A stretch of DNA of 64,000 nt from Moraxella bovis (GTDB taxonomy: Bacteria; Pseudomonadota; Gammaproteobacteria; Pseudomonadales; Moraxellaceae). Both the position numbers and the translations under genes were made by a program. Shown piece by piece: positions 45,627-56,336 of this stretch (positions are counted from its first letter, which is position 1; the number at the start of each line of letters is the position of its first letter). The stretch spans positions 1 to 64,000 of the forward strand of contig NZ_MUXV01000012.1 in assembly GCF_002014975.1 (NCBI RefSeq), written 5' to 3'. The notes below the pieces were generated by a model, which worked only from the letters and a program-made list of their open reading frames with translations, searched no databases and was not told the origin of the DNA.

Positions 45627-47612
45627 ATGACCTCATCACGTCCTAACGATTCTGACATCAGCACTCGCGTCTTTGTACGCCGAGTGATCGTGGCGTCGTT
45701 ATTTGTGCTTATTGGCATGATTGGGCTGTTTGCTCGTTATGGTTTTTTACAGGTTCATCAATACAATAAATACCAAACTAACGCTGATAACAACCGCATC
45801 AAACTCATCTCCGACCCGCCATCACGGGGTTATATTTATGACCGTAATGGTGTGTTACTTGCCGATAACGTACCGGTTTTTTCTGCGGTCATCAGTCCCG
45901 ATGAGATTGAAGACCCAGCTTACACCCTAAAACTACTTACCCCCATCTTTGGTCTGACCGATGAAGAGATTACGGACATCTTGGCAAGGATAGACAAATC
46001 CAAAAACAACCCCATTACCATCAAGATAGATTTGACCGAAGAGCAGATTGCTCAGTTTAGCGAGCGAAAGCCCTTTTTCCGGGGGGTGAGCATTCAGACC
46101 AAACTCACCCGTGTCTATCCCCATGACGAGCTATTCGCCCATGTCATCGGTTATGTCGGGCGTATCAACGACAAAGAAGCCAAAAAAATCGCCGAAGACG
46201 ATCACAAAAAAGCCCTGTACGCTGGCACCGACTTGATTGGCAAAATCGGCATCGAGGCCCAGTACGAAGAAGTCCTGCTTGGCAAACCAGGCTCTCAGTC
46301 GGTAGAGACCAATGCTCACGGCGAGATTCTACGACAGCTAGACACCAAACCCCCTGTGGCGGGCAACGATTTGTATCTAAGTCTAGATTACGGACTACAA
46401 ATGGCCGCCCAAAAACAACTGGCAGGACGACGTGGAGCGATTGTGGCACTTGACCCCAAAAATGGCGACGTCCTTGCCTTTGTCTCAAACCCCAGCTATG
46501 ACCCCAACCCCTTTGTCTCTGGCATATCCAGCAAAGAGTATGGTATGCTTCGAGATGACATTGACCAGCCTTTATATAACCGTGCCTTGCAAGGACTCTA
46601 CCCACCTGCTTCTACCATCAAACCCTTTGAGAGTATGGGCTTTTTGCATTATGGCATCATGGGTTGGAATGACACCATTTTTGACCCTGGTTATTTTAGC
46701 TTACCGGGGGACAGTCACCGTTTTCGTGACTGGAAAAAAGGTGGACACGGCACGGTCAATATGAGCAAATCCATCATCATGAGTGTGGATACCTATTATT
46801 ATAAAAACGCTCACCGCATGGGCATTGACAAGCTTCATGATTGGATGAGTAGTTTTGGTTTTGGTAAAAAAACAGGCATTGACCTACCCAACGAAAAAGG
46901 GGGCATCATGCCATCGCCTAAATGGAAAATGGACACCTACGGCAAAGAATGGCTACCAGGCGAGACCATCTCTGTCTCTATCGGACAAGGAGCATTTTTG
47001 GCAAGCCCCCTGCAAGTCGCCAACGCCACCGCCATGACCGCCATCAAGGGCAAACACCTCACACCCCACCTGCTCAAACGCTCCGAAGGGCAGGCTCCCG
47101 TGACTATCATTGACAAACCTGACGGAGTCATCCCCTTTAATGGCACCGAAGCCGACTGGGACAGAATGCATATCGCCATGGAAGACACTGTCAAACGTGG
47201 TACAGCAAAGAGCATCTACACCACCCGTTATCGTATGGCGGGCAAAACAGGTACAGCGCAGGTCAAATCCATCGCCCAAGGCAAAAGCTATAACAAAGCC
47301 GCCATCAGCTCCCGTCACTGGGACCATGCATGGTTCTCAGGTTTTGCTCCCGTGGATGACCCCCAAATCGCCATCGCAGTCATCGTCGAGAACGGTGGTG
47401 GCGGTGGTAAAGTGGCAGCCCCCATCGGGCGAGCCTTGTTTGATTACTGGATTCTCCAACGTGAGACCAATCCCATCACACCGCCCAGTGATGAAGAACT
47501 GGTAAAAATCCGTGCCGCCAAGCGTGAAGCCATCAAAGCCAAAATCGCCAAGGCAGAAGCCGAAGAAGAACACAAAAAGACAGAAGAAAACAGACAAGCT
47601 CATCAGCCATGA
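45627..47612 (+). CDS. mrdA: Penicillin-binding protein 2 (elongasome transpeptidase)
   Basis: Cross-links peptidoglycan during cell elongation together with RodA. Of its 661 residues, an N-terminal membrane anchor (VIVASLFVLIGMIGLFARYG) is followed by the PBP dimerisation domain with SDPPSRGYIYDRNGVLLADN, then the transpeptidase. The active Ser329 is in ASTIKP (SXXK), the second motif is SVD at 386-388 and the third is KTGTAQ at 540. The C-terminal tail is a charged Lys/Glu/Ala helix. I chose the ATG at 45627 over a GTG three codons upstream. The stop overlaps the rsmD start (ATGA). Confidence 0.95.
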   Translation: MTSSRPNDSDISTRVFVRRVIVASLFVLIGMIGLFARYGFLQVHQYNKYQTNADNNRIKLISDPPSRGYIYDRNGVLLADNVPVFSAVISPDEIEDPAYTLKLLTPIFGLTDEEITDILARIDKSKNNPITIKIDLTEEQIAQFSERKPFFRGVSIQTKLTRVYPHDELFAHVIGYVGRINDKEAKKIAEDDHKKALYAGTDLIGKIGIEAQYEEVLLGKPGSQSVETNAHGEILRQLDTKPPVAGNDLYLSLDYGLQMAAQKQLAGRRGAIVALDPKNGDVLAFVSNPSYDPNPFVSGISSKEYGMLRDDIDQPLYNRALQGLYPPASTIKPFESMGFLHYGIMGWNDTIFDPGYFSLPGDSHRFRDWKKGGHGTVNMSKSIIMSVDTYYYKNAHRMGIDKLHDWMSSFGFGKKTGIDLPNEKGGIMPSPKWKMDTYGKEWLPGETISVSIGQGAFLASPLQVANATAMTAIKGKHLTPHLLKRSEGQAPVTIIDKPDGVIPFNGTEADWDRMHIAMEDTVKRGTAKSIYTTRYRMAGKTGTAQVKSIAQGKSYNKAAISSRHWDHAWFSGFAPVDDPQIAIAVIVENGGGGGKVAAPIGRALFDYWILQRETNPITPPSDEELVKIRAAKREAIKAKIAKAEAEEEHKKTEENRQAHQP

Positions 47613-48202
47613 AAAAACCAACCAAGTCTCATTACAAAACCACCAATCAAGTTCGTATCATCGGCGGACAGTTTAAACGCCGTAGTATCAGCTTTGTGGA
47701 CGCTGATGGATTAAGACCTACCCCTGACCGTTTGCGTGAAACACTCTTTAACTGGCTCATGGCAGACATTCATGACGCCAGAGTGCTAGACGTCTGTGCA
47801 GGCTCGGGCGTGCTAGGCTTTGAAGCATTATCACGGGGGGCATCCCATGTCGTCATGATAGAACCAAACCCGACCCAAGCACGCACCATCAAACACAATG
47901 CCGACATCCTAAGACTCACCCACAGCCAGCTGTCCATCATCAATGGCACCGCCCAAACCGCCCTGCCCACGCTCAGCACGCCTTTTGATATCATCTTTAT
48001 TGACCCGCCTTATGCCCTTGATATTTGGCATGACATCATCAGTGGTATTATACAGCATGGACTTTACCACGCTGACACGCTGTGCTACATTGAGAGTGAT
48101 ACCGCCCTAGATGACATCCTTATCCCTTTTTCTACCAATCTATACAAATCCGTCAAAGTTGGGCGGGTTTATGCAGGGGTGTTTACCTTGCCCATTCATT
48201 AG
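47609..48202 (+). CDS. rsmD: 16S rRNA (guanine(966)-N(2))-methyltransferase RsmD
   Basis: SAM-dependent enzyme that methylates G966 of 16S rRNA. Its 197 residues show VRIIGGQFKRRSISFVDADG, LRPTPDRLRETLFNWL, the SAM-binding LDVCAGSGVLGFEALSRGAS and the catalytic FIDPPY motif. Length is normal. Translation is coupled to mrdA through the ATGA overlap, an unusual pairing; rsmD more often sits with ftsY or coaD. Confidence 0.93.
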   Translation: MKKPTKSHYKTTNQVRIIGGQFKRRSISFVDADGLRPTPDRLRETLFNWLMADIHDARVLDVCAGSGVLGFEALSRGASHVVMIEPNPTQARTIKHNADILRLTHSQLSIINGTAQTALPTLSTPFDIIFIDPPYALDIWHDIISGIIQHGLYHADTLCYIESDTALDDILIPFSTNLYKSVKVGRVYAGVFTLPIH

Positions 48203-48357
48203 AAAATAGCAAGGCATACCCCCATTGAGAGATTAAATAAATTAACCTTTACCAAAACAATTATTACCAAAAAACACTTGATAAAAACATTTACTTTTGG
48301 ATGAATTTTATTTAAAATGACCCAAATTGTTTATATTAAATAGCATCGTTGCTTTTT

Positions 48358-48564
48358 TAGGGCGTGTTTAACTTTGGTATTTGCAATGAAAAATGAGAAA
48401 AATCGCACGTTTTTCAAGGAAAAAACGCAGACTGATAGTTATTCTATCAGACAAATTTTTAACTTCGAGCCACAAGATTTAGCCATTTTTTATGCAAAAA
48501 TTGATAAAAGTGCTAAATTTTCATTTTATTTTATAAAAATGTTATCAATGGTAGGCACGCCCTA
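48358..48564. repeat. MITE-like element, copy 2 (short form)
   Basis: 207 bp from TAGGGCGTGTTTAACTTTGG to GGTAGGCACGCCCTA. Same interior as 34681-34960 but without the nested palindrome. The terminal inverted repeats are TAGGGCGTG / CACGCCCTA (the next bases have diverged). It lies between rsmD and degV; the rest of that gap (48203-48357 and 48565-48689) is AT-rich with no gene. Confidence 0.8.
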
Positions 48565-48689
48565 GTCCTTTGTTCGAATTTTACTCCAATCATTTAAACA
48601 TCATAAATTTGCCCACCTATTTAATATAAAATCTTTGCTCATCTTATTTTGCCATCACACCCTGTGTGATTTTTATTTGGTAGGTTCTC

Positions 48690-49568
48690 ATGAAACGCAT
48701 TGTTCTTAGCACATCTTCTTCTAGCTTAAACTACATCAACACGCCTCATACCGTGCGTTTAGTGCCTTTTCACGTCATTATTGATGGCACAGACCATCTT
48801 GATATCAGAGACATTGATACCGCACGCCTAAGTCAAATGCTCTACGACAAACCCAATCTGTCCGTCAAAACCAGTCCACCCACCGCCGATGAGATTAATG
48901 CCTTATTTGACGAATTGTACGCTGAAAGCTATGAAGAGGTATTGGTTTGCACCATCTCATCGGCCATTAGTAAAAGCCATGAAATTTTTAATACACTAAA
49001 AACTAAATTTGTTGGCAAAATGAACATCTATGTGTACGACACCAAAACCCTAAATATTGACGAGGGGGCATTGGCATTTGAGGCGGACTTGATGATGCAA
49101 GAAGGCAAATCCATGCTAGAAATCATCAACCGTCTTGATGAGCTACGAAAAAACAGTCTGTTCATGTTTACCTTATCTGACCTAAACTTTATCGTCCGCA
49201 ACAAAAAACTCTCTGCCCCTGCCAGTATGATTGCCAACTTATTTAGCATCAAGCCTGTACTATGGATGAATGATGATGGCTATATCGTCGTCAAAGACAA
49301 AGTGCGTAAGTTCGGGCGTGTCATGTATCACATGGCGGACATCATCACGCATCAGATGGGAGGGCAGGACGCCTTTGTGTATATCATTGATACGTCCATC
49401 GGGCTACACACTAATGAGTTTAAAAACATTCTCGCCCATGACTATGGACTGCGTAACGTACCTGTGATTCCTGTTTCCACCGTCTCCCTTGCCAACCACG
49501 GCCCGACAGGCATGGGATTGGGTGTATATTATGGCGAAGTGCCAAGAATATTTAATCATTTCAAATAA
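48690..49568 (+). CDS. DegV family protein
   Basis: DegV proteins bind fatty acids. In Gram-positive bacteria, members supply FakA with fatty acids for phosphorylation. The 292 residues show the family plan: an N-terminal domain (RIVLSTSSSSLNYINTPHTV), the lipid-site motif SVKTSPPTADEINALFDELY, VLVCTISSAISKSHEIFNTL, and a C-terminal domain with IKPVLWMNDDGYIVVKDKVR and GPTGMGLGVYYGEVP. The usual N-terminal DS..D motif is altered (STSSSS). No FakA-like gene is nearby. GGTAGG precedes the ATG. Confidence 0.85.
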   Translation: MKRIVLSTSSSSLNYINTPHTVRLVPFHVIIDGTDHLDIRDIDTARLSQMLYDKPNLSVKTSPPTADEINALFDELYAESYEEVLVCTISSAISKSHEIFNTLKTKFVGKMNIYVYDTKTLNIDEGALAFEADLMMQEGKSMLEIINRLDELRKNSLFMFTLSDLNFIVRNKKLSAPASMIANLFSIKPVLWMNDDGYIVVKDKVRKFGRVMYHMADIITHQMGGQDAFVYIIDTSIGLHTNEFKNILAHDYGLRNVPVIPVSTVSLANHGPTGMGLGVYYGEVPRIFNHFK

Positions 49569-49902
49569 CATACAAAAAATCAATCGCCATTCATGATAAT
49601 CCAATAAATCACAGGTGGCGATTTTTGCCAAAACTAGACGCACAACTAACAAATCACAATCAACACCGAACGCTGATTATTTAACGCATTTTGATAAAAT
49701 TGTTTGAGATTTTCAAAATACTCTTTTAATTCTTCGCTAAATTATAAGAATTATGCCAAAAATGGTGCATGGTACTTACCTTACTAACTATTGTTGGCTT
49801 TGTGATGACAAGGTTCTTGGGCGGTGCTATGAACAGCGTTTGGGTTAAAAATTTGTGGCCGGCTCGTTGGAATTTGTAAAACTTGATATTATAGCATAAA
49901 AG
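49569..49902. other. Intergenic region without recognisable genes
   Basis: 334 bases between degV and the toxin gene. I see no convincing reading frame, RNA gene or strong hairpin. Part of it (about 49790-49870) has coding-like composition (GGGCGGTGCTATGAACAGCG) and might be a remnant, but no family could be named. Confidence 0.4.
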
Positions 49903-50283
49903 TTAGTTAATAAGTAACCGCTCAATTTCACGATATTTGGGAAGAACCGTATCCAAACTTACCACAGGCATTTGATAAACAATGCTCGTTGCAACAATAA
50001 AACGGTCAGCAGGGTCTTTGTGATGAAAGTCCAAGCGTTCAGATAATAAAGCGATTTCTTTATTAATTGGTAAAATTTTCACATTCGCTGTTGCAAGTTC
50101 AATCCAATATTCCAATTTTATCGGCAAGCCAACCTTACCCTTTCGGATTAACTGGGCAACTTCCCAACAAGAAATGATACTGACTGCCAACCCATCAGCA
50201 TTTTGAATTTCATTGATGATATTTCGGGGTAATTTTTGTTGATTTTGCCAATAAATCCAAATATGTGTATCCAAAAGCAACAT
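49903..50283 (-). CDS. PIN-domain toxin (VapC-like ribonuclease)
   Basis: Toxin half of a type II toxin-antitoxin pair. The 126-residue PIN domain starts MLLLDTHIWIYW (Asp5) and continues SIISCWEVAQLIRKG (Glu41) and HKDPADRFIVATS (Asp90/Asp93), the acidic set that binds Mg for RNA cleavage. The ATG at 50283 overlaps the antitoxin stop by one base. It belongs to the subgroup often annotated as type II toxin VapC. The target RNA cannot be told. Confidence 0.88.
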   Translation of the reverse strand: MLLLDTHIWIYWQNQQKLPRNIINEIQNADGLAVSIISCWEVAQLIRKGKVGLPIKLEYWIELATANVKILPINKEIALLSERLDFHHKDPADRFIVATSIVYQMPVVSLDTVLPKYREIERLLIN

Positions 50284-50510
50284 CAATCAAGCTCCCAATC
50301 CTCAATATCTGTTGTTGGACTCATAATATCACCATAAAAAGTCATCAACCCCTTTAGTGCAGGGTTAGGTTGATTTTTGAGTTTGGTTGGTTCAGTTGGT
50401 GTTGTAATTTTGGTAAAACTGACTTCAAAATCGCCCATTTGAAATTCAGCAGGTACAAGAATTTGCACCACAGGACTGCGATAGGTTTCTTTGTAGGTTT
50501 CAACTTTCAT
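50283..50510 (-). CDS. Antitoxin partner of the PIN-domain toxin
   Basis: A 75-residue acidic protein encoded directly before the toxin. The first half (MKVETYKETYRSPVVQILVP, EFQMGDFEVSFTKI) could form a small beta structure. The second half ends in a toxin-binding-type acidic helix (TTDIEDWELD). No standard DNA-binding motif is obvious. The start is set by GGAGAAA before the ATG at 50510. A clear but frameshifted paralogue lies at 54231-54466. Confidence 0.75.
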   Translation of the reverse strand: MKVETYKETYRSPVVQILVPAEFQMGDFEVSFTKITTPTEPTKLKNQPNPALKGLMTFYGDIMSPTTDIEDWELD

Positions 50511-50579
50511 TATTTTCTCCAAAATAAAAATGGCACCATTCTTGATAGTACCATTTTTATTTTTAAAAACAAGCAATGC

Positions 50580-52598
50580 TTACATCATTTCTTTAACCGC
50601 ATTCACCACATTTTCCACCGTAATGCCAAAATGATTAAACAAATCTTTGGCAGGAGCGGACTCACCAAAGGTTGTCATGCCGATGACTTTGCCGTCAAGC
50701 CCGACAAATTTATACCAATAATCGGTAATGCCTGCTTCCACCGCCACACGAGCACGCACATCGCTAGGCAATACGCTTTCGATATAATCACGGTCTTGCT
50801 TTACAAAAATCTCAGCACATGGCATGGACACCACACGCACGCCCACGCCCTGCTCACTCAAAGCCTTATGAGCTTGCATTGCCAAGTCCACTTCTGAACC
50901 TGTGGCGATGATGATGGCTTGCAAGTCGCCTTGTTCTTTGGCAAGCACATACGCCCCTTTTTCAATCAAAGCAACCTGTTCGTCCGTGCGGTTTTGATGA
51001 GCAAGGTTTTGGCGAGATAGGATAAGGGACGTTGGGGCATTGGCGGTTTGTAGAGCAACTTTCCATGCCACCGCCGTCTCCACCGTGTCGCACGGTCTCC
51101 AAGTGAAATGGTTTGGCGTTTGGCGTAGGCTTGCAATCTGCTCTACAGGTTGATGGGTCGGGCCGTCCTCACCAAGCCCAATGCTGTCATGGGTATAGAC
51201 GTTGATGACACGCTGCTTCATAAGTGCCGACATACGCACCGCATTACGAGCGTACTCCATAAACATCAAAAACGTGGCAGTATAAGGGATAAATCCACCA
51301 TGCAACGCCACCCCATTAGCAATGGCGGTCATACCAAACTCACGCACACCATAATGCACATAGTTGCCGTCAGCGTGGTCTTGCACACCCTTGGCACCGC
51401 TCCACAAGGTCAAGTTTGACCCTGCCAAGTCTGCCGAACCGCCCAAAACCTCGGGCAATAATGGGGCAAACGCACCAATGGTATTTTGACTTGCCTTACG
51501 AGTGGCGATGGTGTCACCTTTGGCTTGGCAGGCTTTGATAAACTCGTCCGCTTTGGCGTTAAAATCGCTTGGCAACTCGCCTGACAGTCTGCGTTGTAGT
51601 TCGTCCGCCTCACTTGGGTATTTGGCTTGATAGTCAGCAAATTGGGCGTTCCAGTCGCCTTCCAACTTCTCGCCTTTATCGCACGCATTCCACGCTTGAT
51701 AAATCTCATCGGCAATTTCAAATGGGTTATTGTTTGCCCAACCCAGCTCGGTACGAGTCAAGGCGATTTCATCGTTGCCCAAGGGAGCTCCGTGGCTATC
51801 TTCTTTACCTTGTTTGTTGGGACTGCCAAGACCAATGACGGTTTTGCAGATGATAAGCGTGGGCTTGTTGGTTTCAGCTTTGGCTTTTAAGGTCGCTTTA
51901 CGGATGGCATCGGCATCATGTCCGTCCACACGCAGTACCTGCCAGTTATAGCTTTCAAAGCGTTTGGCAGTGTCGTCTGAGAACCAGCCTGTAACGATGC
52001 CGTCAATAGAAATGCCGTTGTCATCATAATAAGCGATGAGCTTGCCAAGTCCTAACGTGCCAGCGAGCGAACAGGCTTCGTGAGACACGCCTTCCATAAG
52101 ACAGCCGTCCCCCAAAAAGCAGTAGGTATAATGGTCAATGATGGCGTTGTCGGACTTGTTAAATTGTCCTGCCAAAGTCTTTTCAGCCAAGGCAAAACCC
52201 ACCGCATTGGCAATGCCCTGCCCCAAAGGTCCTGTGGTCGTCTCAATGCCGTCCGCATAGCCGTGTTCGGGGTGCCCTGCGGTTTTGGCGTGGAGTTGGC
52301 GGAAATTTTTGATGTCGTCAATGGTCAAATCATAGCCCGACAAATGTAGCAAGGCGTACAATAGCATAGAGCCATGTCCGTTTGACAATACAAAGCGGTC
52401 TCGGTTTGCCCATTTGGCGTTTTTGGGGTTGTGATTTAAAAATTCACGCCACACGACTTCGGCAATGTCCGCCATACCCATGGGAGCCCCAGGGTGTCCT
52501 GAGTTGGCTTTTTGGACAGCGTCCATGGCAAGGATACGAATGGCGTTGGCGTTGTGTCGCTCATTTAGGGGGGGATTAAAGGTGGGGAGAGAAGTCAT
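50580..52598 (-). CDS. tkt: Transketolase
   Basis: Thiamine-diphosphate enzyme of the pentose phosphate pathway and Calvin-type interconversions. Of its 672 residues, the N-terminus has [20 protein letters not shown], the ThDP motif [19 protein letters not shown]...[30 protein letters not shown], the pyrimidine domain [20 protein letters not shown] and the C-terminal domain [14 protein letters not shown]. Length is normal. A GAG-type ribosome site precedes the ATG. Confidence 0.96.
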   Translation of the reverse strand: MTSLPTFNPPLNERHNANAIRILAMDAVQKANSGHPGAPMGMADIAEVVWREFLNHNPKNAKWANRDRFVLSNGHGSMLLYALLHLSGYDLTIDDIKNFRQLHAKTAGHPEHGYADGIETTTGPLGQGIANAVGFALAEKTLAGQFNKSDNAIIDHYTYCFLGDGCLMEGVSHEACSLAGTLGLGKLIAYYDDNGISIDGIVTGWFSDDTAKRFESYNWQVLRVDGHDADAIRKATLKAKAETNKPTLIICKTVIGLGSPNKQGKEDSHGAPLGNDEIALTRTELGWANNNPFEIADEIYQAWNACDKGEKLEGDWNAQFADYQAKYPSEADELQRRLSGELPSDFNAKADEFIKACQAKGDTIATRKASQNTIGAFAPLLPEVLGGSADLAGSNLTLWSGAKGVQDHADGNYVHYGVREFGMTAIANGVALHGGFIPYTATFLMFMEYARNAVRMSALMKQRVINVYTHDSIGLGEDGPTHQPVEQIASLRQTPNHFTWRPCDTVETAVAWKVALQTANAPTSLILSRQNLAHQNRTDEQVALIEKGAYVLAKEQGDLQAIIIATGSEVDLAMQAHKALSEQGVGVRVVSMPCAEIFVKQDRDYIESVLPSDVRARVAVEAGITDYWYKFVGLDGKVIGMTTFGESAPAKDLFNHFGITVENVVNAVKEMM

Positions 52599-52842
52599 AA
52601 TAAAGTCTCAAAGCGTTGGAATGTGGGGGTATTTTAACATATTTTGGCAAATTATGGATAAAAATTGTTTGTTTATAAATAAAGATAGGATTTACAAAAA
52701 ACAATGGCAATCAATGATAAGTTTACTGATAAATTATTATAATGTAATAATTCGTACTAAAATTTTATCGGCGCAAAATAATGCTTTTTATCTTATAAAA
52801 AATTTGCTAAAATCAAACAATGCTCTTGATTTGGAGCAAATA

Positions 52843-53181
52843 ATGAACATCATTCGTCTATTACCGATTGCCCTTTTGGGCTTGGCATTGACTGCGTGTC
52901 AATCTTTCAAAGATGACCCATTTAATACCACGCACACCGCTCCCACCGTTCAAGTCCCAACACCAACCCCAGACAAAAATTTGGAATTTTTAAAAGAAAT
53001 GTTTGAAAAAGACCAAATTAGAAATGGTATGCAAAGAGAACGACTGATTTGCCCTGCGGTTTACAAGCCTGTTTGTGTTACTTATACCCACAATGGCAAA
53101 AATTATCACGGAAGTTTTAATAACAAATGTTATGCCAGTGGGTTAAATATTGTGAATATTGGCGATGGGTTTTGTGAATAA
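52843..53181 (+). CDS. Small lipoprotein with Kazal-like C-terminal domain (first of a pair)
   Basis: A 112-residue lipoprotein (lipobox LTAC) with a Pro/Thr-rich linker (TAPTVQVPTPTPDK). The C-terminal part, CPAVYKPVCVTYTHNGKNYH to NKCYASGLNIVNIGDGFCE, follows the Kazal-like spacing (C-x3-Y-xPVC-x-TY...NxCxA...C). Kazal domains often inhibit serine peptidases, and small bacterial Kazal-like lipoproteins are known, but their role is mostly unclear. The ATG at 52843 follows GGAG. It lies 52 bases before a paralogue on the same strand. Confidence 0.75.
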   Translation: MNIIRLLPIALLGLALTACQSFKDDPFNTTHTAPTVQVPTPTPDKNLEFLKEMFEKDQIRNGMQRERLICPAVYKPVCVTYTHNGKNYHGSFNNKCYASGLNIVNIGDGFCE

Positions 53182-53233
53182 CAGTTTTTAAATAAAATTA
53201 AACACGCCATTAAATACACGATTGGGTAAAATT

Positions 53234-53557
53234 ATGAAATTAAAAACGCTTTTATTAATAAGCATTGTGGGCATTGGATTAAATGCTTGTCATAGCAATC
53301 AAAATATTGTTAAAGACGACCGCTTAAACCCTAACACACCAATCCCAACCAGCCAAATTCCAGAAAGAACGCCTGTGCAATTTAATGACATTCTTTATAA
53401 TGAAAAATATGCCGACATTCAATGCGGTTCGGTATATAAGCCTGTATGCGTTACCATTCACCAAAATGGACAAACTTTTAAAAAGACTTTCGGCAATCAA
53501 TGCCAAAGCATTGGCGTATTAAATGTGGTTGATAAAACAGACGGGAAGTGTGAGTAA
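53234..53557 (+). CDS. Small lipoprotein with Kazal-like C-terminal domain (second of a pair)
   Basis: A 107-residue paralogue of the preceding gene: lipobox LNAC, a Pro/Thr linker (NPNTPIPTSQIPERTPVQ), then CGSVYKPVCVTIHQNGQTFK to GNQCQSIGVLNVVDKTDGKCE with the same Cys spacing. The middle sections of the two proteins are different, so the duplication is not recent. The ATG at 53234 is preferred over a GTG/TTG further upstream. A terminator follows. Confidence 0.72.
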   Translation: MKLKTLLLISIVGIGLNACHSNQNIVKDDRLNPNTPIPTSQIPERTPVQFNDILYNEKYADIQCGSVYKPVCVTIHQNGQTFKKTFGNQCQSIGVLNVVDKTDGKCE

Positions 53558-53587
53558 TTGTTTAAAATAACCATTTTGACAGCAAAA

Positions 53588-53625
53588 ACAAAAAACACAC
53601 CCTTATTTAAGTGCGTGTTTTTTGT
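53588..53625. terminator. Bidirectional terminator after the Kazal-like pair
   Basis: CAAAAAACAC...GTGTTTTTTG forms a 10-bp stem (with a small bulge near GCGTG) and carries A/T-runs on both sides, between the convergent lipoprotein and kptA reading regions. Confidence 0.7.
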
Positions 53626-54204
53626 TTAAACAATAATCCCCTCATAAACCGTCAAATATGACACAGGCACGGATTTAATTAGCCAAACACCATTTTCAGC
53701 TTGATAAAATTCATAACTGTCTTGGTGCATTTTTTGCTGTCAATTTGTAAAATTTGCACCCTGCCGTGTCTTTTACCAACAGCTTTGGCGGTTTTAGTAT
53801 CGCCTGACAAATGTACATATTGGCGAGACTTAGGTAATAAACCGTCTTTTAAAATGGACGGTATAAATTGATGAGCCGTGCCGTGATATAAAACATCGGG
53901 CGGTAAAACAGGCTCAAAATCTCGTTCTACCACCCGCGTTGAATGCCCTTGCACCGCTCGGATTTGGGTATTGTCTTCGGATATTTCAAAGCGTTTTTTG
54001 TCATTGGTGGCAACGACTTCATAAAGCTGTTCATAAGTTAATTTAAAACCCAAACTTGTTTTTTGATTGGTGTTTTTGATTAACTCATCAATATAAGCAA
54101 AGCCTTGTTTGTCCAAAGTTAAGTTAATGGTTTCTGGGCGGTGGCGTAAAATAAGACTTAAAAATTTACTGAATTTTTTTGGCTTTTTGTTCGTTTAATT
54201 TCAT
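53626..54204 (-). pseudogene. kptA: RNA 2'-phosphotransferase (KptA/Tpt1), two frameshifts
   Basis: KptA removes a 2'-phosphate from RNA using NAD. The central frame (53679-54116) has DKQGFAYIDELIK, KKRFEISEDNTQIRAVQGHS, LYHGTAHQFIPSILKDGLL and YVHLSGDTKTAKAVGKRHGR. The conserved N-terminus (SKFLSLILRHRPETINLTL) follows from an ATG at 54204 (MKLNEQKAKK) only if a seven-A run at about 54168-54174 loses one base. The conserved C-terminus (MHQDSYEFYQAENGVWLIKS to SYLTVYEGIIV, stop at 53626) is reached only if a six-A run near 53730 gains one. As given the gene lacks both ends. Restored, it would be about 190 residues, the family size. Confidence 0.82.
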
Positions 54205-54230
54205 TTAACTCATTGCTTTTTTATAAATGG

Positions 54231-54466
54231 TTAATCCAATTCCCAATCATCAATATCCGTTGCTCTGGCAATTAAATCATCATTAAAAGTTATTAAGCCT
54301 TTTAATAAAGGATTGGGCATATGTTTTGCTTTTTTGGTGTATCGTCCGCAGGAATTTCTTTAAAAAATACTTCAAAATTCCCCATTCTAAATTGCTCTGG
54401 TACAGCAATTTGACTAACAGGCGTAAGATAGATGGCTTGATAAGCTTGAATTATATTCTTTATCAC
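54231..54466 (-). pseudogene. Decayed paralogue of the VapC-associated antitoxin
   Basis: Reading back from about 54466 gives QAYQAIYLTPVSQIAVPEQF and RMGNFEVFFKEIPADDTPK, then in a shifted frame KAKHMPNPLLKGLITFNDDL and ATDIDDWELD with a stop at 54231. This aligns along its length with the intact antitoxin at 50283-50510 (YRSPVVQILVP, FQMGDFEVSF, NPALKGLMTF, TDIEDWELD). The shift is at an A-run near 54335 (six A where seven would keep frame). No toxin gene follows it; kptA lies next. Confidence 0.75.
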
Positions 54467-54510
54467 TTAAAGAATCATTAAACATAAAACCCTACCTTAC
54501 AATCACCCCA

Positions 54511-54744
54511 TTAAGTCGTGGCGAACAGCACCCGAATCATTGTATTTAATCGCATTCTGTCTTGTGGTGAATTGTGTAATTTTAGCGTTTCTTGTACATC
54601 GCTATCAAACAAACTCATTAAATCATCTTAGGGTGGTGCAATTCCCAGATTATCTTGTAATCGTTTAATTTTGGGGTTTTGGCGTGCGGGACGAGCCTTA
54701 CTCATATCCAAACTTTTGTAGCGTTCAAAATCAAAATCTTGCAT
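54511..54744 (-). pseudogene. brnA: BrnA-like antitoxin with internal stop
   Basis: Antitoxin partner of the BrnT-like gene. From the ATG at 54744 the frame reads MQDFDFERYKSLDMSKARPA and KIKRLQDNLGIAPP, meets a TAA at about 54630, and continues in the same frame with DDLMSLFDSDVQETLKLHNS and PQDRMRLNTMIRVLFATT to 54511. The second part has the ribbon-helix-helix-like end of BrnA antitoxins (DxDVxE...RMRLNTMIRV). It overlaps the brnT reading region by 14 bases, as is usual for a toxin-first brnTA pair. An internal ATG after the stop could still give the C-terminal part. The family call is moderate. Confidence 0.6.
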
Positions 54745-55032
54745 TATGATAACCCTTTATTTGTTCGTTACTTGGGAAATAGGCGGTAATAATCCTAAAA
54801 GTATCGCCCCTTTCGGTATACACCACCGCCAAAAATCTTGCTTGGTTGCTCATAGCAATGATGATTGTTCTTTGTTCATTGTAATCACCAATATCTTCAA
54901 ATTCAATGGCACAATAAAATCAGCAAATACACTCACGACTTCTTCAAAAGTGATTTTGTGTTTATTTAGCACAAGCTCATATTTTGGGTCGTACCATTCA
55001 AAAATCATTCCACCAAATTCAAGAATTGGCAT
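54731..55032 (-). pseudogene. brnT: BrnT-like toxin, frameshifted
   Basis: BrnT is a small ribonuclease toxin. The first frame (from 55032, or better the ATG at 55008) gives MIFEWYDPKYELVLNKHKIT and FEEVVSVFADFIVP, the family N-terminus. After a one-base shift near 54915 the rest follows in another frame: EFEDIGDYNEQRTIIIAMSN, FLAVVYTERGDTFRIITAYF and a stop at 54731. These match the BrnT core (K-H-x-x-FEEAxxVF, ...VVYTERGxxxRIISA). A missing base around GTGCCATTGAA explains the split. It lies only three bases from the serS stop. Confidence 0.75.
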
Positions 55033-55035
55033 ATC

Positions 55036-56301
<1,266 letters not shown>

Positions 56302-56336
56302 CTATATTAATGAACCCAAAATATGATACGGTTTTG

